DNA from: Sympetrum striolatum
Lineage: Eukaryota > Arthropoda > Insecta > Odonata > Libellulidae
DNA: 64,000 nt
Assembly: GCA_947579665.1 (NCBI GenBank)
Contig: OX388351.1
Location: forward strand, 53,080,939 to 53,144,938
Direction: 5' to 3'
In this document: in pieces, positions 50,801 to 61,881 of the stretch
Position numbering within the stretch: position 1 is the first letter of the stretch
Layout: every line of letters begins with the position of its first letter
Made by a program: the position numbers and the translations under genes
Notes under the pieces: generated by a model
The model's input: the letters and a program-made list of their open reading frames with translations, nothing else
What the model was told of the DNA's origin: nothing
The model's database searches: none

Positions 50801-52423
50801 TCGATTCAGTGGAGTCCTTATTAGCTTTATTCTTTTCTTTCGTCATTTTTATTCTTTTATTCCGTATCCACTATTTTTTTAGTAAATGTGCTCTATGCGC
50901 AAATGATGCTTTGCGAATTCTAAAGCATATTTTCAGGCGCTTGAATCTCCGCTAGTAATCATTATTATTTAGTTAATTATCTTCCTCCCCAATTTCACAA
51001 GTCTGATGGCAGTTATGAGCAATTAATATTTTAAAATAATAATATTAAATTATTTGTGATATAGTGTGGATTAGAATAATCAGGAAGCATTAAGTTACAA
51101 ATTTAAATACAAAAATTAATAATTTTTACTTAACGTTAATGTGTCGATTTCCATGTTTGTTGTATTTTTGTTGTAGTTTGTCGTGTGTATTTCTTAGTTT
51201 TTTTATTAGTCCCAATAAGTTGGCTATCGCCGAATCACTAAATATAATAAGGTAAGAATCGCTAATCTATCTTTTATTTTATCGATGCTTAGAATCATTT
51301 TAAGAAGTCGAACTCGAGCACAGTTAAATTAACGCAGTCCACGCATGAACTGCTAGTGAGAGGTACGTGTCAGTATGATTATTTTAGGAATTAAAGTTTA
51401 ATAAAATCATTTGGTTAATAACTGTCTGACATGGCTCAATTGTTAGCCTCTTCATACTGTTATTTTTCGGTAGAATCGACTTGGTTTCGTGATTTGTAGG
51501 AGTAACGCTCTCGGTCTGCACCAGTCCAATGAGGTTCCGTCATCTGTGAAACACGCGATGTCAATTATATACACAAGAGGAGTGTGTCTCTGCCCTTTTC
51601 ATCCACTCCTCATTTCCCTTGCCTCTTCCCATTTCACCTGCCGGCCCTGAAATTTGTCTCGCAATATACCTGTTGTTTTCTTTGCTGCTTTTAGGATATC
51701 GTTCAAAACTGTTCCCCATATTCACTCCGTAGAATGAAGATTAAAATTTTGCGAGCAAACAAAAATATAAGTGAAAAATATATCGTTGAATGTAGATGTT
51801 TATCATTTTTGTCCGAAATTTGGGGGCTTTAAAATCTCACTGCTGAAACTTTTTTCAAAGTAGTTTAATTTTTGCAACAATAGTAATCTTTCCGATGAAG
51901 ACTATTAAGTATTAATATTCTTACGATAATTTCGTATCAAAAGTAAAGCTGTCCGCCAGTAAAGTCATTTAGTGGAATACTGGTTGGATCCTCAACCATA
52001 GCAGCATAACTTTAGGAGAGAGAATGAGGCTTACAAGTCCAGGTAAAATCAATACAATTATCCTCTGAGAAAAACTTCCCGTGCCATTCAATAGAATTTA
52101 GCTTAACCTCAGTGGCTTTTATACCATAACAGCAATGAATGAGACTTATTTTAAGACAGAAGAAAATTTTAATTGCCTATTTGTTTCTTACCTTCCTCAG
52201 TATTGTTATTTTTACATTTCCTCCTTTCCACCATCTTCTTCAGCAATTCTTGATTGATCCTTTTCTTATTTTTTTCAGCTCTCCGGCACATTCTTACTAT
52301 CCCGTTAAGGTTTATTTTCTGATTACTATTTCTCTATCTATATCATCCCGTCTTGTATCAAGAGACAAATGAAAAATATTCCATTCATGCGTGAATGGAA
52401 GAAATAGCATTCCCCAATATCTT

Positions 52424-52470
52424 CCCCATGAGGCATTACATCTTGAGGGAATTTACCCCATGAGGCATTA
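52424..52470. repeat. 15-bp direct repeat, 32-bp period
   Basis: CCCCATGAGGCATTA is exact at 52424-52438 and 52456-52470. A small palindrome CCATTCATGCGTGAATGG (52381-52398) lies just upstream. Confidence 0.8.
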
Positions 52471-52746
52471 GGTTCATTGACTCACTATTCTAATTCATTC
52501 ATAAGTTTAGTTTCGCCGAGTTTTAAATCAGCGATAAGGCCGCGAACAATCAAACGAGCGAAATTCTTTTTCGCGATTCTTCTTTTTCCTCTTTCCCCAT
52601 TCGACTGCCCCCTCCACGCGGCTCGTCCGCAAGCGTGGCCCACTCAACCATTCATCGGATCTCTCTCTCCCGTGCCCTATAGAATGATCTCCTTTTTCTC
52701 CTAAGGCATGCCAACAACCTCCCCCATTCCGATGGGATCCCCTCGC

Positions 52747-52756
52747 ACCGGAAGTG
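52747..52756 (+). promoter_or_regulatory. consensus ETS-binding motif
   Basis: ACCGGAAGTG, in a CpG-richer patch (52520-52830). The same ten bases occur at 47875-47884 and 61074-61083 in unrelated flanks. Confidence 0.4.
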
Positions 52757-54691
52757 CGTGAGGGAGATCGGTTGTCACGTGGTCGCAAGCATTCTTACGC
52801 GGCCTTTCATCCCCCTCTTCACACCAGCCGTCCCTCGACGACCAAAGAGAGCTTTTTCAATCACGAGATTTACGTAAATGTTGTCTTTCTAATGGTTTTG
52901 ATCGTATTTGCTTCATTGTTTATATGATAGTTTATTTATCTCTTTATTTTTCACTTACTTACATGCAAATGTATGTAATAGCAATGATATTTACACGCGT
53001 CAAGTCCTCCGAGTGCTTTTTCAATGGCAAGATTTTAGTAAATTGTTTTTAATTAGAAGAAAATGGCAAATATAGAAAGATTCCTTCTTCTAGAGGAATA
53101 TTAAGAGTTATCAGAAAAAGAATAATTATCTATCTATTTAAATACTTTGATCAAAATTATATCAGTAGTCGACGCCTAAACCAGCTGCTGAATTTTCAGT
53201 TAAATTCCACTATGAATTGGTGACACGCCAAGTAAAACAGACAGAAGATTAGAGGTATAACAAATTGTTTGTTTGCTGATAATGATAGCAATGATAATTT
53301 CGCAAACAGGTCGAATAACTTCTTCCAATATTATTTAACTTGCTGGTGAAATGAATCTTGTTATTTTATCTGCCAACAAACCATTTATCATTGTAAACTT
53401 TCACAAAATTAAGTCCACCTTCGTTATTTACATTAGGAATCTAAAAGTGATTTTACCTTTATGTTTATATAAGAACTTAAACGTGTTTCGCAGGTGAAAG
53501 GTAAGGGTAAATATTCAAATATTTGTATACATACATTGACATAAATATTTACACATTCTTCTGAAAAATTAATTTGTCCTTTCAGAAGTTTTCAGCAGAA
53601 TGTTAGTATTTCGTTAGTTGTTTTGTCTGAGTATGGGTTATAATCATTACTATTCTCCCTGGTATTATAATGGTGTACAAATGTTCTCAAAATGTTGCTA
53701 AATTAATCACAAGAATGACTGTGATTATACGCTTTATTATGATCCTTCGATGTGCATTTCATGGAATTAATAACTTTTCCGTAAAATGAAACTTGCAAAT
53801 TCCCTTCATGTGCAACTGCTTAATATTTTATCCCAGACTCCCTGAATGTTTAACATTGGGCTTACACGGAGTAAAGCCATAACGAACTCCTATTTTTTTC
53901 CAAACGGTTCTCTTCTGAATGTGTGTATCTCATTCAAGTCTATCTTTCATCTCAGCCAAATAGCACACTCACATTCCAACGGGGATTATATTTAAATATA
54001 AGGACCTCTAAGTCTCAATTTACCCTTTAAATGGAAGACTATGGTCTATCCCATTATTCCCCTATGGTGAATCGGTGGCAAAAAAACCTCCTCTAGATCT
54101 CAGGTGGGCTCTGCAGTTTCCCATTCATCCCTTCCCAATCGAGGAATACAGGTGTGGGCCAAGGGTTGACGTTTTTTCGGGGAAGAGGGGCTGCGTTCCT
54201 GGGAGTGTTGATGAGGAAGTCCCCCGAACTATTGAAATGTCGTAAAAATGTACAATATGAATTAGTGGAAATACTGATTCCAAGTAAAAGAGGTGCTCAA
54301 CACTGATTGCGGATATATCTATCTTGAAGTTGGCAGACCTATTCTGGTATATATAATGCTTGACTCTTCTATCTTATATTTTTTTAGTTTGTGTACATAG
54401 TCCAAAGATATATGACTTCAAAGTATTATGATTTAATATTGTTCTTACTTTATAAATAAGTTCTCCGCGCCAATGCTACCTGAATTCCACGGCATGGTTA
54501 CGCATTTTTAATGTTTTTGCAGCTTTTTCCACAGTTCAGAAATGCAGCATTTAAACTACAACTATGAAAATTTTACGAATCAATCCATTACGAACAAATT
54601 ATGTTATTAACAAGGTGCATAAACGTGAGGGAAATCTTGCGAAACGTCATTTCTATCACTAACGATACCCAAAGAGAATTAATGAAATGAC

Positions 54692-54764
54692 TGTATTGAT
54701 AACTTTACACTTACCAATAACCTACTACCTAACGAATGTATTGAAAACTTTACACTTACCAATA
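54692..54764. repeat. 28-bp direct repeat, 45-bp period
   Basis: Both copies (54692-54719 and 54737-54764) contain AACTTTACACTTACCAATA and differ at a single base (ttgat/ttgaa). This looks like a recent local duplication. Confidence 0.85.
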
Positions 54765-56622
54765 TAAATTCTTATTTGTTTGAGTAAAATTCTATTTTTT
54801 GCCATATTTCTTTTGTATTTTATTTCAGATTATATTTCGCTAATTTAGCTCACATGGAGGGTGGAATGTTTCCCGAATACGCGTTATACTCAGAACCTGA
54901 GTAAAGTAATTCAGCATACTATAATCTAAGGCGTCTATCGGTGCCTCCAATTGTAATCTTAATATAAACAAACTGGTTAAACAATGTATCACGTACGTTT
55001 GTCCTTGTTTATCCTAGAGTTTCGTCTATATTTACAATATTCGCGACTAATCTTTCGAGGGCGTAAGGCTTCCTTCGATTTCTCCCGCACTGCTTTGATG
55101 AAATATTGAGGGTTCCTCACATGTCGATGAGGGATAAACCCTTCCTCGATGTATTATTGTCCATTGAAACGTGTTTGCCACGTGACATTTTCGATTATTG
55201 CTAAGTCGGTGTTCCATTCCCCATCAACCCCAGCATCTTCATCTTTCTCTCCCTCTCCTTGGATACGGATATCCTTCCCAAATCGGTGGTCTGCCGTAAT
55301 TGAAGAGAAACCCCCAATATACGAGACACACCTCTTCCAGCCGTATCTAGAAAGTTAATTAGCTCCCCCAGAGGGGATGGGAACCTGCTCCTGGAAAAGG
55401 ATTCGTATGGAATCGATCTCGTAAGTGGATATAGACCCAGGATTGTGATTTCCTCTCTATTCCTGATGAGTCCCTCTCTCTCGTTTGCGGGGATTTTGGT
55501 TGGCTGTCCGAGATTAAGATTGTGTTCTCGGAATGCGGTATTTGCGGGGCTGTACGGTTTAGGCGTGGGTGTGAAGATTTGAAGGTAATGCTTACCGAGA
55601 AATCGATTGCCGTAGTCTGAGAAAGGTAATTTTTGGAACCGTCGTGGGTTGGAATGGCTGCTAGTTTTTCGTTTTCGTAAAGGCTTCCACAATATCACCC
55701 ATAACCAAATTAAATGGAATAGTGGTTATTAGTTAAGTAATGATTCCTAATAAATTTAATCTTAAAGAAGTGAAACACTTAGTAAATTCTACAGACGATC
55801 TATTTTTCATAACGGCGACTAGTTTTTCCTACAAATAGACATCTTCTCAAATGGTCAGTAGAAATTACTAACTCGTGTAAGTTGTGTTGTACCAAATCGA
55901 GCTTGGGCATATCAGATTAAAAATTTAATCCTAATATTTAATTTATTGTTTTTTGATTCGGGTTCATTTTTGAGCTGTAGATCATGGAAAACAAAACTTA
56001 GAATTTTTTAACTGAAAGAATATTAAGATCTTCAAAAAACGATGAGTAAATATTTCACATAGAAAGTTCATTTTTGCAGTGTTTGGAACTGACCTTGTTT
56101 AATTTTCCTCAGCTTCCATCTCTTTACACTAATCATGATTTCATGTTCTTTATCAGTAAGTGCGTTGTAGTGACACCTTCCTGCGTTTCTCATGAGTAAT
56201 TAATGACGGTCTTGCATTTATGCTTTAATTTCACGTAAAATAGTTGTGGTAAATGCAGCAATCTTTCGTACTATGAAATACGTTCAACATATTAAAAATA
56301 TAAGTCTTAGCGAGATGTACCCTCAGAAAAGTTCCGAAACACCGCGTTGTTTAGCCATCATGTTAGTGGTAGATTTTCCCTTAAAACCTTTTAAATATCA
56401 TGTCTGTATATGAATTTGTCTACCCTCGAGACATTAATCATACTTCCTGCTCTGTTGTCCGGACAATGTTAATGTATATAAAGTGTCAGGCCACGACTGG
56501 AACCGACCAAGGAAAGGGAAGTTCGACTTCAAATTCCGGGTCCAAAGCAGTTAATGTATTTGGGTAATTTGACGAATTTTCGCAATTTGCTTCCCATGTA
56601 GGAGATACGGCCATGAGGTTCC

Positions 56623-56631
56623 CCGGAAGTG
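56623..56631 (+). promoter_or_regulatory. ETS-binding motif
   Basis: CCGGAAGTG followed by ACC, in the downstream intron. Confidence 0.3.
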
Positions 56632-59600
56632 ACCGAAGGTCGTTGCATTCTGCTGTCTTATCTATTTCTTGAAAAAACCTCTCCTTAGTTTTTCTCGAAA
56701 ACCTCGTGACGCAGGAAAAAGGAAATAAGGAAGAGCTAGTAATGGTAAATAAAACGAGTTTTTTTAACAGTTTTAATACCTCTCTCTCGCGAGTTTTTAC
56801 TGTCAGGATTTTACAAAGGGAATTTTACCTGAGATCCACCTTGTTTCCATGATATTGACTTGGTAATACTAGTAATAGTACATTAACCAAAACAAATGAT
56901 ATGAAAATGTGAATTTTTCCTACCCAATGTGACAATGGTATAATTTATACCACTTCCTCTTGTGTTATCGTTTCGTATTCGCGAATCCCAGGAAGAATGT
57001 GCCAAAAATCTGCCGCAACTTTCATTGGTTAGTTTCTTTGTGGAAGGACAAGTAGCGGTTTCCTTTATCTTCGTCCGAACCTTGAAATTTTTGCCATTTG
57101 ATAATTTCCTGCGTTTATAGAATAGCTTGTTAAGGTTTCATAGTTTTTGTTCATGTAGTCGAGTAGGATGAAGTTAACACATATGGTTGATTAAATTCTT
57201 GGCGATGTTTCAAATCGGCAATAATTAGTTTAATTTAAATTCGAAATCATTATGATTGACAAATATTCTAATCATTGTTGAATTATTTAAAAATCTAAAT
57301 ATCGTTCAAGATTAATGAGGATAAGATGATATATAAATCCAATTTATTTATTATCTCATGTCGATATTTTCACGTGATATCGTATGCTTATCGACGAATA
57401 TTTCGTGAAGGAATGTCGTGAAATGACTGGGTATTTAAATCAACATTTTACCTTCTTTATTTGCGTAGAACTGACAAGGTAGAACATTGCTGTATTTGTG
57501 AGCTTTAACTCATTCATCAGAGCTCCGTGAAACGTGCTAGTTTATTGAGAACTTCGGCGTTTTACAATATAATTCTTTTATCTATTATCATCTATGATAA
57601 AGTCGACTGTCTGAGCCTTTACTTGGTGGTGTTCCATGACAACAGAAACACTATTCTTTTGCTCATTCATTATTTTGTATCTTTTAAATAGCCCACTAAT
57701 TCTCTTTCGAGTTCTGATGTCGATTCGTAGCATAGCTGTCTTAAGTTTTACCAGGAAAAGTTGTACTGTCGCGTTAACTAGAGATAAGTATTTCAGGATA
57801 TCGCGAAGAAAAAAAAAACGCTGTAAAACTTTTTCGAAGAATTTACTATTCTAGATAAATTACCATTTCACGCTTATGACTTGCAGTTCGGATGCCTAAT
57901 TCATGAACACAGATATCGGAGTTCTGGTTTCGCCGATTGCACAGTAGACAACGTTAGAGTCCTTGGCGAAAATTAAGCGTTGTTCGGTTGTTTTACGGCG
58001 CGCAGCCGCCATGATATGGTTATCACTGCCAAGGACACGAAGTGTGACGCTCATGCAACAGCGTGTGGCCAATCGCAATGATAAAGAGACAAATTTGTAT
58101 TCGCTTCACGATTGATAATAACGTCTGAGGAGCTTTGTCCATTACCACGCGATCTGCCTGCTATTGTTATTTGCCTGTTTTTTTGCCCGTTACTCTGTGC
58201 CTATCGCTGTGTACATCGCACCAGTTTTGGGTGTTAAAAAACGGTAATATACCATCCTTTCTAGAGCATCGTCGATAAATACTTTACGACCTATTTAACC
58301 CTATTTTTTATTGCCTAGTTTTTTTTCTAAGGGCAAGCGGGAGTGTATCTTTGGAGCGAAACGCTTTTCCCAACCAAGTATCATAATTCATCCCATTTTA
58401 TCATTACTTAATTTGTTTTGGTGAATAAATTCTCATCATTTAGTACATATGATGATATAATAGAGGTGAAAGAAACTTATAGTTTTTTTCCTCTGTATGG
58501 AATTCAAGGGAAATTTTTGCTTAGGATAGTTACTTGAAGATGGTCGTATTATAGATTGCAACATAATTAATAATAATTAAGTATTATTGACTCCAAACTG
58601 CGTAGAAGCTTCCGGGAGCAGAAATTTATGTGTGAATAATCTTAGGCAATGCTGATTGTTTGCAAATATTTATGCACAGGTTGAGAAATCACATATATAA
58701 TTAACGTTTTATTGAACTGTACTTGCTGCTCTACTTCTGTTTGTCTTTCGGAATGGAAAAGGAATGGAAAAACGCTCTGCAATGCTTAGAGTTTTTGTTT
58801 ATCATTTAGATATGTAAAATGATGTTATTAGTGTTGGAGTTATGCATAGGAATGTTATGTTTCTTTGATATACATGAAAAATACGTGGTAAAACAATGGG
58901 ACTTCGTCATAATTTAGCATATAATAAGTAGTTTTCTCCCACCACTCATTCCACTTGAATTCATTCTTCAACGATCGATTAGTTTCCCCATAACGTTTTG
59001 CCTCTTGTTATTCTTCCTGTAAAGGGCCTCGAAGGGCACCCTGGAATATGTCAAATTATTTAATTATGAAGAATTACACTAGTTTTAGATGAACGAATCT
59101 CAATGGAAGAATGTTTTGTTTTCATGTAGTAGATCTATAGTTTTTTACATCCACAATTTCTTACGTTTTACTCTCTGCTTTAATTGAGCTACGGATTGTT
59201 TATGTTTTTATTCATATCATCGATTGCAATTTAGATTTAAGAAAAGACTTTTCAGTGTAAATCTCAGCTCAATAAAAATTTAAAAGACCTTAGAAGGAGT
59301 AGATGCCGTACGTGAATCACTATAATCATCTAATTTTTGATAAATAAATGTAGGCGAATACCCGACATCAAATATTTACCAATCGTTGAGTATAATCGGG
59401 AGAATTCCGATCCTTGTGCATTCCGTAAGGCTCGAACGCATCGATATGGCTTCTTCACCCATATAGCTCTCGAGGGGCACATCCCATTCTAAGTCAGTAC
59501 CACTTTGGTTCCGCTCGAGATCGAAGAACTTGTGAAGAGCGTGTGTGTTTGGGTTGCTCTCTTTGGCCTGTTTATCTCCCCCTCCCAGAAAATCCCAACC

Positions 59601-60939
59601 CACACCCTTAAAGGCCTCAAAAGAGATTTCTAGAGTGGTGTCCCTCAGCAAGGTACAGGAAGTCCCAGTTTTAAGTCGAGAGGGCCTTTTGTCGGCAGCC
59701 CGTACAACGAATCGTTTCTCTTCGTCGCGATCGGCACATGCTCCGCTCGACTATTCCGCATTTACTTTCAAAGGAACTTCTGCGTTTTCCTCAGAATATG
59801 CTCATTTCGTAATTTTTCGACCTGTTCCGGAGACACTTCCGTCAACGAAATTATGCATTTTTCCAGAGGCTGATTCTCTGCTCAACAATGCAAATCGTTC
59901 CTGAATGAATGGTTTTGCAATTCTCTTGACTTTCTGAGTTGAAATATATGTAAATATTCATCAAGCGGACTTATTTACGCTATCCATGGCGATGGAACTG
60001 TTTTTTTTATTCTCGATTTCTTTTCCATTGTTTTTCATGGATCCGCCATTTTGATGAGATTAATGTAAAAACTCTCTCCAAATTTATCTCTTGTCTTAAA
60101 TTTTACGAAAACGATTCTGATGCACTTCGAGATGCAATTAAGGTTTTTAAATCTAATCGCGAATCCTTTCTGTTTTCTCTCATCGGTATCCGGTCGTTTT
60201 GGAATTATCCTTTCAGTCGTTTTGTTCTTTTTTATTTTCACAGTTATGCCAAAAGAAATCTAAAATTGATTTGGAAATATCTCAAGGAGGCCCAATAGAA
60301 AACTCTTTCATCAATTGACAAGACGTACTGTTAAGTTCACTCAAAGTGCTGATCTTGAAATGGTGTCATCTGTGACTTATTTGCACAATTTCGTATACTT
60401 TTATCATTGTTTTGTTTGATCTGGAGTGAACCTAGTCTGGTATGCTATTATGTATTTGCCATGGATAAAATTGGTAGCACTCTTCGTGTATTTTCAAGAC
60501 CTTTCTGCATGGGAAAGCGTATGGAATTTCGTAATCCAAAATGTTTGTTGAGAATATATTTCTGTAACCACGAAGTGGAAAATAAAGCTTGTGGGACTCC
60601 GACACAATCAAAAAATAGTTCAATCAAACAAGATTTTAAAAGAGAGGCATGAGAATGGATATGATCGATATCATTAGGCGAAACTAGTTGCCGATTGGTT
60701 GCTAGTAAATATAACAGTGTTGTTATTTAAAACCTTATTTTGTTTGACAAGTTTTCGGCTAAGCGAAGGGTTGAAGTATTCTATCTTGGATTCAGAACGC
60801 ATATATCGTATAGAGAGAGAACTTCAAAAAGAGAAATAGAAATATTATTGTCTCGTTCATCCTTCAGATCATAGATACTTGCGCAATAGAGAATTTTCAT
60901 TCCTAGTCGACGGTGGGTCGTAAACTTGTAGAGGACATA

Positions 60940-61280
60940 AAAGCGAGTGACGCAAAGCGAGGCGACGCTAGGCGGGATCGAAAGAGGGGCCTTTTTGATG
61001 CGTTCTCCTAATAGAGAGAGGGAGGCCATTGTGGTGTTTTTTGGAGGGTGGCCGAGAGAGGGCCAGGTGCGGCACCGGAAGTGGGGGCGTGTGGAGTGAG
61101 GGAATTCTCCGGCGGAGAAACTGCGCGTAGTTATCCTACACCTTCCCCTTCACCACCTCTCTCTTCTGGGGGTTTTTCCTCGCGTATTATATCCCTACCA
61201 ACCCTTATGGAACTCTCAAGGGCCGGTCTCCACGTGTTTAGCGGTCAAGCCGTGCCCGAATTCTCGTTCAAATCTCTATA
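60940..61280. promoter_or_regulatory. GC-rich island with consensus ETS site
   Basis: The island has a CpG-rich left half (gcgagtgacgcaaagcgagg), a purine-rich block gtggccgagagagggcc, the perfect ETS/GABP-type site ACCGGAAGTG at 61074-61083 next to gggggcgtg, then a pyrimidine-rich right half (about 61138-61175). The combination resembles a TATA-less promoter, but nothing shows transcription. Open frames here look compositional. Confidence 0.25.
61074..61083 (+). promoter_or_regulatory. consensus ETS-binding motif
   Basis: ACCGGAAGTG within the 60940-61280 island. Confidence 0.4.
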
Positions 61281-61366
61281 ATAAGGCTCATTATTCCTTG
61301 GAATGTTATAGAGATGTTGGGATGTCGAAACCAGTTGTATTTGATGATTTACATACACAAACACGT

Positions 61367-61421
61367 CTTTCTTGGGCTAAATTGAGACTGGGAAGTCTCA
61401 TTTTCCATTTAATCCTTGCCT
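61367..61421 (-). repeat. diverged relative of the repeat at 25930-26022
   Basis: The + strand text cttgggctaaattgagactg and the following ggaagtctcatttt align base by base with attcgggcgagattgagact and agaaagtctcttctt at about 25963-25999, including the AGACT..AGTCTC inverted core. I count roughly three matches in four over about 55 bp, by eye. It lacks the AATAAA and triplet tail. Confidence 0.45.
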
Positions 61422-61855
61422 AATACAAATACACAATAAAAGAAAAGATATAAACAGTAATATAAAGTTGCGAAAAATGTAGAAAAGTTTTAAAGACAGA
61501 GAAATATATCACAATGTAAAAGATTGACATTTTCAGAAGGTATTTACTAATAAAATAAACAGCGGAGCAAAATTTTTTCGTCATAGCATGTTGAACATAA
61601 ATTTCTTTACTCAGTTGTTGTATGAACATCAAATGCACAGTAAGCTAAATTTTAGGTACTTATATAACCAGTAATCAATTCATAAAATTATTTGAAATGT
61701 TTCCATTCGTTTGATTATAAAAATAGAATTATTCTAAGCATAATATGTATAGGAAAGTTATCAGACCAAGCAAATAAAAGGGGAGATATGCTGAAAGAAG
61801 GAGGAATTAAATAAAATAAATTTCTCGGGCACTTCCGCAGAAGATTCAATTTGCC

Positions 61856-61881
61856 GACATGTTTCGCTAGCATCTACAGGC
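61856..61881 (+). repeat. dispersed-repeat motif (GACATGTTTCG ... CATCTACAGGC)
   Basis: GACATGTTTCG followed by CTAG and CATCTACAGGC has the same two-part organisation as 43004-43037 with a shorter spacer. A reverse-orientation half (gtcgaaaccagttg at 61323-61336) lies about 530 bp upstream. Confidence 0.4.

Noticed and set aside
55201..55698. Open frame of 165 codons on -
   Set aside because: No recognised domain or splice structure. Kept out for lack of any positive evidence.
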